The translations under genes and the position numbers were made by a program. Positions 22,773 through 35,242 of a DNA stretch of 64,000 bases are shown here, piece by piece; the first letter of the stretch is position 1, and the number at the start of each line of letters is the position of its first letter. The notes below the pieces were generated by a model that was not told where the DNA came from, ran no database searches, and was given only the letters and a program-made list of their open reading frames with translations. Source of the stretch: Thuidium tamariscinum (Eukaryota; Streptophyta; Bryopsida; Hypnales; Thuidiaceae); assembly GCA_947034885.2 (NCBI GenBank), contig OX344749.2, positions 3,797,501 through 3,861,500 of the forward strand, written 5' to 3'.

Positions 22773-25700
22773 AAGGCAATTTGGCAAAGTGCTATTGAAT
22801 GTTATGTCTTATGAGAAGGTATAAAATTTTGATTTGGTCTTTTTAATGATTTTAAAATTTTATTTTATTACATTTGATTTCATGTTGTTATAAACTTATA
22901 ATTATTTTTATAAAAAATTGATTCTATTCAATTTTTTTGTTCATATGAACATTCAAAGAAGTGACTTCTATAAAATAATGTTTGAGTTAAATTCAAAAGT
23001 CTAATTTCAATACAATAAAAGTACATATGACGAGCCATTTTAGCAATTGTATCAAGCATTCAAGCCAACCTTGAAAATATTCAACAAATGTATAAGAACG
23101 TTTTTATATACTACTAATAAAATCTATCTATAAGAGAGAAACACAAAAGATGTTAATGCCCAAACTGTGAATCATAATTGATGCCTTTATTTACATTGAA
23201 AAATTAAACAAAAATGCAAGATACAAGTTGAGTACATATTGATGAAGTAATTACTTTAGGCAAGGTAAGTTTTGCTGGCAATGTTGAAAGCAAAATCTTA
23301 TGAACAATTATTTAATTCTCCTTTAAATAATTATCTAACTAAAAATTGCACGTATTTAAAAGTTTTCTTAAAATGTATTAAAAATCCTCTTGAAATTTGT
23401 AGATTGTTGCATTAAGTGTTAATGTACTATCAAATTTATATACAAACTTGCATTGTTCTTGGTTGAGACCTTTGGCCTAAAAGCTAAATCAAATACCTTT
23501 GACTTGAGTTCAAAATATTCAAAGAAGAAGGGGCTATGATTGCTAATGTACTTAATGTAATTCAAAAATTATTAAACCACCAACATGAAATAAGAGAACA
23601 ATTGCTAAAACTACTTTAAAAGTATGGATATGATAACCACTTGCATTCACATGAAGTAAATACCTTTTCATACCTTTCTTGAGATTGAATTTTTGATGTA
23701 AATTCTTAATTTGAATTTTCAATGGTCTGTATTCAATTTGAGATATGATTCAATACAATCTTATTATGGTACTTTTTGAAATTCTTTTTTGATTTTGTGA
23801 ATATGCAAGGCACTTGATATTCTTGCAAGCTCTAGAGATTGATTTGATAACTAACCACTTTATATTAGGGCTACATACTATTACCATAAGTAGCCTTGGT
23901 ATAGAAATGTTGCTTTACAATGTGACAATGAATGTGATGAAAAAGAGGCAGTCACTGCTATTTGATTAATTTTCCTACCCCCCCTCATTAGAAAAATCAA
24001 TAGCTGTTGGATTTGAATTTAAGAAAATCCCACACTTTGTTAAAGAAAAATCAATAAGTGTCGGATATAGATACGGATATCGGATAATATGAGATACGGA
24101 TATAGAATATGGATACAGATAGTCAGATACGGATACAAAATACTGATATTAGTACTGAATATATATACCAATATTTAAAATTGATGCAAATACAAACACT
24201 GATACTAAATACAAATATGATATATAGATTTTCATATCATTTATCCCATATCCTTTGTCTCCAAGCCCACCCTCTGAGATTCTGAGAATTATAAGAAGGA
24301 GAGGGTTGAGGGGGTTAAAAAGAAATTTAAAAATTTAAAAAATTTAAAAATTTAAAAAATTTAAAAATTTAAAATTAAATATTCATATTAGATTGAGAGG
24401 GGAAGGGGTTTAAGAAAGTTAAAAAAGTTTAGTATTTAAAATTTAATGTTTAAATCAGATTGGAGGGGGGGGGGGGAGATGCTAAATTTTTTTAGTTTTT
24501 GAGCTTATTGTGACACAGTCTGTCACACAATGACAATGACAATGAGCTCAAAAGAGGCAATGGAATCTTTAAATGTTGCTTTACAAATGGAAGTTGAAGG
24601 ACAACCAATCAAAACATGGAATGAACAAGTAAGACACTTCACTTGCTACAAAGATCTTTCTCTTTCTCTTTTTAAAAAATATTGCAAGTTATTTTCAAAC
24701 CATTGGGATATTTGACCAAGGTGCATTCAACTCTTATAGTCACTTCCTACCAATTTGAAAAGAAAATAGGCCAAGCAAATCAAAAGGCCTAATTACATTG
24801 TTGTAGATATTGCAAATGTTTTGTATGTAATTCATGTAGTCTCACATTTTGGTGACCCAAGTCATTGTTTTCTCAATAGATGGAAGTTTTCAAAGTTTGT
24901 TTTAATATTGTATCAAAGATGGTTACACAACATATTTTCAATGTTTTATTATTACATCAATGGTGCTTCAATTTTTTTGCTTAAAAAATTTCTAATTGTT
25001 GTTTCAATAATGGTTGAATGTTGTCATGTATGTTTTGTCTATTTATTGTTTTAACAATGGCTAAATGTTGTTTAAATTTTGTCTCAAAATTGTTTCAATA
25101 ATGGCTAAATGATGGTGTGTAAACATAGTTTCAATGATGGATAAATGGAGTGCTAATATGTACTAATTTCAAATTTAACATTTGGTGTAGCTGTAACATG
25201 CTATTGAAACAATTTAATTTTTTTTGTTCATTGAACTATTAGGTAATTATCCCAAAATATTCCATTATAATTTCAAATGAAAATTGACCAATTTTTTTTT
25301 GTCATTTTCACAACTTTGAAAAAGTATGTTAATGCACCAAATGTTGTAACAACAGTGTTCAAACAAAAGGGAGGGGGGAATATTTGAAATGAAGAATTTT
25401 CAAAGAGAATTTGAAACGGACATGTTTGTAGAACTTAGCACCATTGTCCTTTATTTTTTTCTTCCAAAGTACTCCATTTTAGTTAATTTTAGGGCTTATC
25501 ATTGCCTAAATTTTGAAAATATTTTTAATTTAATTAATTTTAAAAATTCATTTACTTTCCTAAACTTATTGCAAATTAAATTGTAATTTTACTCCAAATG
25601 ACAAAAGTCAATTTTTTCCAAACCTACATGTGTAATTAGTAGTATATAACATTGTACAGCCTATTAAATTAATTTAGAAACACGTAACTTTCAAAAACTT

Positions 25701-26154
25701 GAAAAATACTATTTTATTACATTGCTTGAATGGAAATTTGTTTTAGTTGATAAAACCTAAGCATTACACATACATATGAAACAAATGATTGCAATGGAGA
25801 ATTGACAATAAAGACATCACTATTTCTTAAATTGACAATGTATATCTAAATGTGACCAAATATACAATTGCACAATGTTCCTTCAAAGAAACCACCAATT
25901 TTTTTGAATTTTAGTAAAAGTTAATAGAGTATTCTAAAATCCCTAAAATATATTTTTTAAACAATGTATGAATAAATTATGAATTCTCACATTTGTGTTC
26001 TTACAATAATATTGTACATTATTAGATATAAATTTGTAGGGATTGCGTTAAGAAAGCGATCATAATTGGGTTTACTAACTCAAGTAGAAAATTTTCTATC
26101 ACTAATATGGTACCATCTTCAACACTTTTCAATTTTAATTACAAAAAATGAAGT
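22773..26154. other. AT-rich gene-free interior of structure D
   Basis: No gene is supported. It holds the degenerate GGATAC repeat (24050-24240), an AAATTTAAAA repeat (24325-24375) and a run of 12 G at 24465-24476. A short open frame at 24530-24715 with VALQMEVEGQPIKTWNEQVR could be a tiny protein relic, but I cannot place it. Confidence 0.4.
24050..24240. repeat. Degenerate GGATAC/GATA minisatellite
   Basis: GGATATAGATACGGATAT, GATACGGATAT, GATACGGATAC and related 6-12-bp units recur with growing divergence toward 24240. This is a simple tandem repeat and non-coding. Confidence 0.65.
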
Positions 26155-26835
26155 TACTTGAGATGTAAGTTAAAATGTAGGAATGTGCTCAAAATTAAAT
26201 TTTAGACCTCATTTGGACATGATAGTATAATATCTTTTTTCAAAAAAAATTTAAACTAGAAAAAGTTGAAGATCAAGCTAAATTTCATCTTTAAAAATCT
26301 ATTTGAAATTTTGAAGCCTCATCTAAGAATTATGAACACATTTACAGAAAAAGGGGGTGGAGGGGATCTTTCTGTGACATTTTCAAACACCCTCTTTAAA
26401 ATTTACTCATAACTTTTAAGTGAAGTCTTGAAATCTCAAATGTATTTTTGGAAATAAAACTTGACTTGATTTTTCAACTTTTTTTAGTTTGAATTTTTTT
26501 TAAAGTTCTTCTACTATGTCTAAATGAAGTTTGAAATTTGACTTTTAGCATAATTCTTACATTTTCATTTAACCATGTGGGGTGGAGCTCCTTTTAGTCT
26601 TAAATCACATATCCCACATAGGTTGTCTTACCTACCACTACTCCATTTGTATAAAGGGCTTGTCTTCTCACCATCAACTACACCCAAATGACTAAATTTC
26701 TCCAATTTGGATATAACACAAAATGAATTATGTAGCATAAAAGCGACTTTATAGGTTAAGGTTTTCAATTGAAAATTGTGTATTTCATTATTGGGCATTG
26801 TACCCAATTGCCTTGTGCTACCTTGGTTTACTGTA
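26155..26835 (-). repeat. Right arm of structure D
   Basis: Reverse complement of 19338-20012. Its inner part (26165-26580) is palindromic about 26372. The outer part reads TAGGTTGTCTTACCTACCACT, then CCAAATGACTAAATTTCTCC, then AAGGTTTTCAATTGAAAATT. Both arms ending in matching text suggests one large insertion or two opposed copies of a palindromic element. Confidence 0.78.
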
Positions 26836-27285
26836 GTTTAACAAGTTTGCGAAGTTCACCTCATTTAACTACATAATTCAAACATATTCTTTGTGCTCTG
26901 CACTCTTCTTGATATAGCTTAGCATGTCATTCTAGAGCGGCCCTCTGCTAGCCCAAAATTTTCTCTAATGTCAAAGTAAAAAGCTACTATTAAGGAGGAT
27001 ATGTTTTTTTGCCTAAAAGATAAGGTTTTGGATCCATTATGAATTATCTCTTTTCTTGACCTTTTGGATACAAATTCATATTTGTCGGCAAATACAATGA
27101 AAAAGTTGGTTGTAGCAACAAATGTCATGATCAATATCACCCTTGTGAAGAGGACAAAGAACAATAGGGTGAACAATATTCATATCTCATTGTGGTCAAA
27201 ACAATTCAATAAGTTTTTTAATAATGAACATCATAGAAACTTTTCCTATCCTTATATGGATTTTTTTAATGAGATTTATGATTAG
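26836..27285. other. Gene-free spacer
   Basis: Short overlapping open frames at 26919-27285 on both strands look hydrophobic and AT-driven. No family is recognised. Confidence 0.35.
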
Positions 27286-28013
27286 GGGTGATTGCAAGAA
27301 ACACTTGTCCTATTTTTTGTCCCCTTGACCTCCAACATGTAGTTTCTTGCTCATAACTTTTGCATCATTTTCCCTATCAACTTGAAATTTGGAATGAAGG
27401 TGCACACAAAGGTTTTATATGCTTTGTAATTTTTTCAATTTTTTTAAAATTATTTTACTATTTTTAAACTGCCCCCGATTGGCTGTCTACCTTGGCCATT
27501 TTGGGGGTTTTTAGTCCTATTTTTGACCCAAAAATGAAAATTTTGATCTGAAAATTGGCATTCTTAGATATATAGTATAGTTACACAATACCTAAAAAGT
27601 ATTTTTGAAAATATTAAACTGTCCAACTTCCACATGTCGTCAAAGTGGCTGACTTTGCGCAAGTGTAGAGAATAGAATTTATTTTTTCCAAAGATGAAAT
27701 TTGTTGGAAAAGAAAGACCTTTACTTGAAGAAAAAATATATTTTTCATTTTCATTTTTTGAATTTTTTTACTATTTTTACCAAATTAGTGAAAAAAGAGC
27801 TATTTTCATTGTATTTTTCATTGTCTATAACATTTAGAGAAAAAAATTCTTAGGTCTGAATTTCAAGAGACATAATATTCTCATTACTCTTCAAATTATC
27901 CATATTTTTTTCAATTTAAAAAAAATTTATTTCAAAGGGTCATAGGACTCACAAGACTCATTGATATTGAGCCATTTTGAGCCAAAACCGGTAAGTGTTT
28001 CTTGCAACGACCC
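27286..28013 (+). mobile_element. Family A DNA element, copy A1 (728 bp)
   Basis: It starts GGGTGATTGCAAGAAACACT and ends AAGTGTTTCTTGCAACGACCC, an inverted pair of about 22 bp. The flanks TTAG at 27282-27285 and TTAG at 28014-28017 form a 4-bp direct duplication. The body contains GGCTGTCTACCTTGGCCATT, ACATGTCGTCAAAGTGG and GAGCCATTTTGAG, all shared with the other copies. It encodes nothing. The 4-bp duplication fits few superfamilies; Sola is one. Confidence 0.85.
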
Positions 28014-28403
28014 TTAGAATGGATTTATAACTAGGTGTTGTATTTTCTTTCATTCATTTGTAGTAATGTTCCTAACTATAATCAAGGTTTTCCTAATTAA
28101 GATTTTAATGAGTCAAGAACCATATATCTCACAAGATTACGGATATTACCATAATTGATATTGTATAGAATTTTATATAAACATTATGTTGAGTAAAGAT
28201 ATATGTTAAATGTCTCATGTTAATACGCTCTCCTCTTTAGTTTATATTCTCTCTCTTTCAATATATAGTGTCACAAGCTTGAATATATGAACTTTCTTCT
28301 TGTGTAGTTTGGTTTTGCATCCTTTCCTAGTTATATTTCATCTTCTATTCTCAATAATTGTAATACTAGTAGATGTCCAATTTTTCCAATTCGTGGCTTT
28401 GAA

Positions 28404-28619
28404 CACTAGTAGAAAACCCCGTTTAATATGACAAGGCCTAATTTTTCTTGACGGATTTTGCTAGGCATCAAAAGTAACAACCCGTGTTTTTATGTCAGCA
28501 TTGATGTTGTGTTGAACATTTTTGTTGACATAAAAACACAGGTTGTTACTTTTGATGCCTAGCAAAATCCGTCAAGAAAAATTAGGCCTTGTCACATTAA
28601 ACGAGGGTTCCTACTAGTC
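28404..28619. mobile_element. Palindromic CACTA-type MITE, copy 1 (216 bp)
   Basis: It starts CACTAGTAGAAAACCCCG and ends in the inverse with the last G changed to C. The two halves are near-perfect complements, including TGCTAGGCATCAAAAGTAAC, around a short TTGATGTTGTGTTGAAC core. The flanks GAA (28401-28403) and GAA (28620-28622) form a 3-bp duplication, as CACTA elements make. It is inserted in or beside a minus-strand family A fragment. Confidence 0.9.
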
Positions 28620-28883
28620 GAATTTGTATTTTTGAATCAAAAATAAGATTGAAACCCTCAAATTCTCAAAATGACCAAGGTAGACAGCCATTTAGGGGCA
28701 CGCTAAAAGTAATGACCTAATTTGAAATTTTTTGAAAAAATTACTCAATGTCTGTAATTATTTCATGTACCTTCATTTCGTATTTGACACCAAACAGACA
28801 AACATTGCAAAAGTTATGAACAAAAGCACACCCATCCGCGGGCAAAGGGACAAAAAATGAGACAAGTGTTTCTTGGAATCATC
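28620..28883 (-). mobile_element. Family A DNA element, copy A5, 5' part only
   Basis: On the minus strand it reads from a GGATGATTCCAAGAAACACT terminus near 28883, through ATGGCTGTCTACCTTGGTCA, to a point just beside the CACTA-type MITE. The rest of the element is missing or too diverged beyond 28404, though a few bases left of the MITE may continue it. Confidence 0.7.
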
Positions 28884-29038
28884 CACCAAAGATTGAACCA
28901 AATCACAAATCAAATTCATTATAGATTCTTTTTACCGCGGTTTTGAAAAATTAACTAAAAGTATCAAATCTCTTGCAAATCCTCTTCCTTTTTCAACATA
29001 ACATTCAATAGCAACAATAAAGGCTAACTCCTTTAGAT

Positions 29039-29107
29039 AGAATGATGTGAAATACTTCACATCATTTCATTCAATGAATGAAATGGTGTGAAATATTCCA
29101 CACCATT
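29039..29107 (-). repeat. Palindrome array P, copy 3
   Basis: Two palindromes, GTGAAATACTTCACAT and GTGTGAAATATTCCACACC, are joined by CATTTCATTCAATGAATGAAA. On the minus strand the left flank is ATAACTAAAGAATGG. The right flank leads to GTTGCTATTGAATGTTATG, as at 22.7 and 55.2 kb. Confidence 0.78.
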
Positions 29108-29984
29108 CTTTAGTTATGAGGGTACTTGACAATTTTTGTCAAAGATTGAAAATTGGAAGGAGGTCGAAAAAGTTTAGTTCAAATAACTTAATTATAGTCT
29201 CACAAATCCTCACTTGCATGAACTAATGAAGAAGGCCTACCACAATCTTAAAATCAAGAAATCTTACAAACTCCCTTGTTACAATTGAATGCCAACGCAC
29301 TTAGCATTCAAGAAACTAAATGAAGATGTCAAGGAACTAAACAGTGAGTCAATGCAATGAAATAATTGTTATTTTATTTGTGTGGTGAAAAATGATGAAG
29401 ACTAAGAAAAACCAACCGTCAATCCGTCATTGACAAAAACCGATGAAGCAAGTATATTCATTGGTTAGGTTTGATTTTAACCCTTGAATGCCACCGCAGA
29501 CATTTGGCATCCTTTGAATGACAAAGAATCTTTTCTTCTAGAACAAAAATGCAATTTTTCATCTTGGGTATTAGGGATCAAAAGGGAAGATCTTCTATAG
29601 TACTTTGACTTCAAATGAGTATATATGGCTTTTTCAAAGAAGATGATGTCACACTATATGAACTTGCATGATTTCCATGGCCACTAGTCCATCCTTCAAG
29701 GATTAAAGTTGTAGTCCCCTTTGGCAATGAAATTTTGATTTCATGTGTTTAAAAAAAAAAAAAAATTCTAACCCCTACTAAATAGCAAGTGCACGAGGGG
29801 CCTGATTGCCTTGAAGTTGATTTTCCAATGAAGCATATAGGGAGTATTTTATTTATTTGCACCTCTAGAATGATTTCAAGAGGCGGAATAAGGAAACAAT
29901 TCACCCAAACCCTTCTAGGAGCTTCTTTTTTGGAAAAAGGATAGTAACCATGAAGAAATCAAAGGCAAAAAAAACAATCATTCA
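29108..29984. other. Gene-free stretch
   Basis: Dispersed-repeat-like sequence with no supported gene. The P-element flank may extend into its first part. Confidence 0.4.
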
Positions 29985-30190
29985 ACTCATGCAACATGTT
30001 TAGCCTCTTCTTTGAGCTTCTCGAAATCAACTTGAAATTGAAGAAGAAGCCAACATTTTTATAAGTGTGATTATTTTTTTTAAATTGTAAGAGTATGATT
30101 AAAAAACAAGACATGTCATAGAGGACATAAGGAAAGAAAATGCAATATCACTTGTGAATTGGAAGATTATTGTATTTGAAGACAAAAATA
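29985..30190 (+). repeat. Dispersed repeat family K, copy 2
   Basis: Shares CCAACATTTTTATAAGTGTG, a GGAAAGAAAATGCAATATCA block and ATGAATTGG-like text with 6905-7110 and 47795-48010. It ends immediately before the family H element at 30195, which therefore probably inserted into or next to it. Confidence 0.5.
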
Positions 30191-30194
30191 TTTA

Positions 30195-31102
30195 ACTTCT
30201 AAAGTTCTTTAACTATATTTTCACCAAAATCCCTCCAAAATTACCATTTCTAACACAAATACCAAATATTTGGAAAATTTTATTTTTTGATAGTCACATG
30301 TAACCATAGGATCTAGTAGTATGCCAATTTGAGAAGTAGAGGACAAAATTTCAAAATTTCTTACTGTGTGGATTTTAAGATATAAACATTTGAATTGACC
30401 AAAATCTTTTTCTTGGCCCTACAAAAAACCGAGTGCTTGCACTTTACAAGCTCACATTTGTATAAAAAAAAGGCCAAACTGGTACTCCTTCTTTGGAATC
30501 ATTCTCCAATGCAAGTTCACTACATGTTTGAAAAGTTTTCAAATCAATTGGAATTGTACAACACATTGGAGAAAAAATAGTAAATAAAATAAAATAGATA
30601 ATGATTCAAAATACTAAATTTTAAGAACTGATTTGTGAAATTGAAACTTGCAAATTCCAATGGTTCAAATGTTGTAATAAACAATTTGCACCCACCATTT
30701 TTTATTATTTTCCAAAAACATTGAAAATTAAGTAAAACAAAGGACTTCAAAGTTTATTTTATAGTAGAGAATCCATAACTACCCACAAACTAAGACTCTT
30801 CATAACTTTTGACTCATTAATCCAAATGGAATGACTCAAAGTTTTCTACATATATATATATATAATTACAATAAAAAGAATTTATTCTAATCTACCCAAA
30901 CTGCCCGAGTTGAAAAATATACAACATATCATGTGATAACTTTTTAACCATGTAGTTAGAAGTCACAGACATTGTTGGGCTTTGAAGATATTTGTTGTTC
31001 ATAACTTCTATTAAATTTTGGTCCCAAAACAAGAAAATCTTGTCACACATACCTACCCAAAAAATGTATGTTGCCAAAAAGGCACTTTGATCCTTTAGGG
31101 AT
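30195..31102 (+). mobile_element. Family H DNA element, copy 1 (908 bp)
   Basis: The ends ACTTCTAAAGTTCT and TGATCCTTTAGGGAT are decayed versions of the ACCCCTAAAGGACCA inverted ends seen in the copies at 36878 and 45009. Internal text such as ACCATAGGATCTAGTA and AACTTTTGACTCATTAATCC aligns in order with those copies. TA is present at both flanks. It is the most diverged of the three. Confidence 0.75.
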
Positions 31103-32480
31103 TAAATTATCAAAGTGATTTAAAATCTCCAATTCTCTTCTTAATCCTTCAATGCCCATGTAACAAAAATTTCACCTTTTACGATTTTGTCAAGTGTAGT
31201 TTCATTGTGCGATGAAGCTCAATGAACAATATCAGAAATGAAAATGGTGGGATTTTCTGACCATAACCTAGCGCCTTGTTTCTTGACAAATCAAACAAAT
31301 TCATCTTGCATTGTAGAGCAAAAATTGGTGCTCAAATTCATAGAACAAGTTCATATTTCATTCTTGGATATGATAGTTGAAGTAGTTTTCCATATTTTTA
31401 GTGGCAATAGCTAGTGGATGCCTGTTGCGTCAACTTCACCAAAAAATTTCAATGTTTGAGAATGCCAATGTAGTTTACCACTTCCATTGTCCTCACAAGT
31501 CATTCTTCTTTTCTTCAAGAGTTTCAATTGTAGTAGGAGTGGTTAGGGAGTGATGGGAGGATCATGTGGTGTAGTAGAATTCACAATTCCTTGCAATACG
31601 CCATGACAATTACTCTCATAAATGTCACACAAGCATTGAGGAGGTCAAATTGTTCATTTTTGCAGTGGTGTCCTCTAATTTGGTCAATTTTGATCAAAGT
31701 ATCTATGGCTTTCTCCAAACTTACAACGATGAATTTTGGTTTACGAAGCTTACACCTTCACGTTCTGGTTGTTCCATCATCTTTCAACTTGTGAGATGTC
31801 AATTGTAACTCCAAATTGCACAATGTCTATCCATGGGGATAGGATGGGGTAATTTGCAATAGCATGTTAGAAACACATGATGGTTGTAAACCTTGAAAGA
31901 CAATTATTTTGCAATTTCAATGTATTTCAATTAATCCTCATGTTGTTGTCTTATTGTATTTCCAATTTTTATCGTTGTGTCTTGGAATTGGGACTAGTGC
32001 CCAACCAGTTGCAATGGGTCAACTGGTGACCAAGGCCTTTTAGACGCCAGAAATGAGTGCCATCTGATGTGTCACATCACTCCCTCACGTTGCTAATGGA
32101 TTTGAAAATTGATGGAAACATTGGAATATACCAGGTGCACCACCTCCCAATTTTTTTTATCTCATTTACAAGCAATCGAGCATCACCACTCTTGAAATTG
32201 AAGGTACCATCGAAATTTCTACTTGAGAGTTATTGGTCATGCTGTTTAGATTATCATAATATCCTCATTGTCACGGTGAAAGTTGTTACAAATTTGTCCT
32301 ATTGCTATATAATTGAGTTCACTTCTAAAATCAACAGTGAAATTTTGAGTAAACTTTGGGTGTATTCACAAATTGATTCCAAGTGAAATCCCCTTACAGG
32401 GCCTCTTCACCACAGTATTCTATCCCGAGCATTGAGGGTTAAATGTCAAATCTAAGAAATTGTTGACAAAAAAAATATGT
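31103..32480. other. Unassigned stretch, possible old element
   Basis: Slightly more complex sequence with open blocks at 31564-31794 and 32057-32386 (+). They give no recognisable protein motif. It could be an old transposon or a gene remnant. I cannot name it. Confidence 0.3.
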
Positions 32481-34124
32481 GAATTATGAACTTAACAAAA
32501 AGAAATTAAATTAATAAATGTCTTCTTCTCATGTACTCTACAATTTATTGTAAAGAATTTTTAATGTAATGTTGTATTCAAAATCTTATATACTACACAT
32601 TCATATGTAAGAGCTCTCACTACTAAAAAGTCAATATTTGCAATGGACACTTATTGTACAAAACATGATAATGTAATCTATTGTTTTTAAAATTGGATTG
32701 AGTATACTACAAGTATACTTCAAGAAGATTATTCCAAAAATAAATTTTTTTATAAATACTTATTCAAGTATATTCTACTTCATTTTACATAATTGTTCAT
32801 AATAGAATTTGGTGTCTTGGGCTTCTAAAGGTTCTCATTGTTTTCATGATTCCAATAATCATCTTAATTACTAGAGCCATGAATGCTTTAAAAATTTGTT
32901 AATAAAATACAAAAATATCAATTCCAATGGTTGTACTATTGTAAGAAATATCCTACACCTAATCTTCTAATATTTTTCAAGAATATTGTACATTGAATTT
33001 AAAAAAGGACTTCAAACTTATTATAGAATAGAAATTTGTTAAATACCTGCAAACTGCCTACAAACTAGAAATCCTCAAGAATCTTTATAATTTCATCTCA
33101 TTCATGAAAATGAAATACTTCAAAAACGTTGAATAAACATATCAATGAAGACATTAATTCAAAATATGGCAAGTAATGAAAACTACATATCATAAAAATA
33201 CTTTTCAATATGTAGTCATAAGTTATGAAAAATTTTGAACCTTAAAGGTACTCCTTAGACACATGTTGTGTGAAACTTTGAAGAAAAAGAATTAAAATTT
33301 TCCATTTGTAGTAAATTGCCTACAGTTTTGATGTTGTCTAGAAGATGCAATTAATGTCTTCAACGGATAAAATCACTATGAAAAAAAAATTAAAAACTCA
33401 AAATATGAATGAAAGTAAAATTAGCACACAATGACACATTTAATAATATAACCACATCCATTTTGAATTTCAAGTGGTTTGAATTTCAAAATGGATGTGA
33501 TAGAACTTTAAATCCAAACCACTTGAAACTCAAAATGATTCTAGTTCAACTTCACATGACACTATTAGTAATATAACATTCAATACTTGATTTCCTTTTG
33601 AAAGAAGTTGAAATCCATGAAACAATTATCCCTAAATTTTGTAGGTAGACAAATTGAATTGGCATTTAGTCTTAATAGTTTCATATTCTTTCAAATGCTT
33701 TGGAATTTGTAATGAATTTTCAAACTAAGAACAAAATGATCAACTACAAGCTACCACCTTCTAAAATGTACATTATTGTTACATTGAAGAAATGAAATAT
33801 ACCTTTCTGTGATGTTTACTTTCAGAACACTATAGCTTTTACAACAAACTACCTAACTTTCCCTACATTCTAGAGCAATTTCATTATTTCATGTACTATG
33901 AAGGAAGAAGCTAGTAAATCACTGAATTACATATTTCAAATGTGAATTGGTTTTGGTTGAATTTATAATGAAAATTGAAAATCTAAATTGAGGTACAAGG
34001 TCCTTACATAGAATATTAGAATGAGCATTAAAGTGGAATACTTCTTAAAATGTATGTAGTTTGTATATGTTGTTCTTTCATAACCTTCAACAATATACGA
34101 ATTGTGTGCATTTTAGGAGGTACT
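32481..34124. other. AT-rich gene-free stretch with one hairpin
   Basis: No gene is supported. ACATCCATTTTGAA (33452 onward) pairs with TTCAAAATGGATGT (ending near 33499) around AAGTGGTTTG. That segment in turn pairs with CAAACCACTT near 33515. This is a compound small hairpin. Confidence 0.45.
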
Positions 34125-34320
34125 TCATTTTAGAGCCCTATGCCACTTTTACCTCAAAATTTTATATTTAATTCAAAAAAATTCAAAAAAATATAAAACA
34201 ATTTGGATTTAATGTCAATTCTACTTGCTTTTCAAGGAAAATTTGTTGAAAAATATTTTGAGAAGTTTTACCTCCGTGAAATTTAGTTTCAACCCTCAAA
34301 AGGTTAATTATAGGAATTCT
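34125..34320 (-). repeat. Dispersed repeat, inverse partner of 6530-6720
   Basis: Contains CATTTTAGAGCCCTATGCC, TCAATTCTACTTGCTTTTCA and GAAGTTTTACCTCC, the reverse complement of the blocks at 6530-6720. Confidence 0.6.
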
Positions 34321-35020
34321 TACCTTCAACTCTTAGTCTTCTACAGTGTTTAGTTTAGCTGCACTCATAATCAAAGTTCTAATGAGCACTGTAGTTGTTG
34401 GCTTGTATTTCTAATTATATGCAATGATATAAGTCCATCCCCTATAGTTCAATTTCTTTCATATTTGTTTTATATCAAATCAAATCAAATCAAAAACCTT
34501 CCAACTTATTATGAATAGGAAACAAAAAAAAATTCAAAATACTAAACACCAAAATATGTAAGAGAAAAAATACCCCCATTAACATTGAATGTTGAAAGTA
34601 TATATAAAAGGAGAGAGATGATCAATAGTATTCTCTCCATATTTGTTAAGAAATACTACCAATTTGTTTGTTGACTAATTTTTCACAGTCCACAATCCAC
34701 ACATTATAGAGAGTGTTTACACCACATTTCGTAACACTCTTTTTCACTTTATATAATAAGGATAAAATAATAAAATAAATATGAGATGATTAGTGAATGC
34801 AATAAAATCAATTGAATGTCAAACAACAATCACCAAGTTGTAAACTTGGTCAGCTAGTTTTATACGTTGGTGGTCAACTAACCGTTTTGCAGTTTAATCC
34901 TCGTCGGCCTCACTGATTGATTTGGAGAACTCGCAGCTTTGCATGCTAATGAAGTAAGAATAACAATTGTTCAACTATACCACCTTTGAATTCTGATGTG
35001 ACAAGATGTAGGACACTTCA
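34321..35020. other. Gene-free stretch
   Basis: AT-rich, with a TATATAAAAGGAGAGAGA block near 34600 that could be a degenerate promoter of an old LTR. A similar GAATATTGGAGGTATATAC block occurs near 51740. Nothing else is supported. Confidence 0.35.
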
Positions 35021-35023
35021 AAT

Positions 35024-35239
35024 CACTAGTAGAAAACCCTGTTTAATGTGACAAGGTCTAATTTTTCTTAACAGATTTTGCTAGGCATCAAAAGTAACAA
35101 CCCGTGTTTTTATGTGAGCATTGATGTTGTGTTGAACGTTTTGGTTGACATAAAAACATGGGTTGTTACTTTTGATGCCTAGCAAAATCCGTCAAGAAAA
35201 ATTAGACCTTGTCACATTAAACGGGGTTTTCTACTAGTG
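35024..35239. mobile_element. Palindromic CACTA-type MITE, copy 2 (216 bp)
   Basis: Starts CACTAGTAGAAAACCCTG and ends TTCTACTAGTG, with both halves complementary. Its length equals that of the copy at 28404. The flanks AAT (35021-35023) and AAT (35240-35242) form the expected 3-bp duplication. The conserved termini and high identity of the two copies suggest recent activity. Confidence 0.93.
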
Positions 35240-35242
35240 AAT

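Noticed and set aside
27064..27285. Small protein at 27064-27285 (+)
   Set aside because: It overlaps an opposite-strand frame of similar length, shows no motif and ends right at a transposon boundary.
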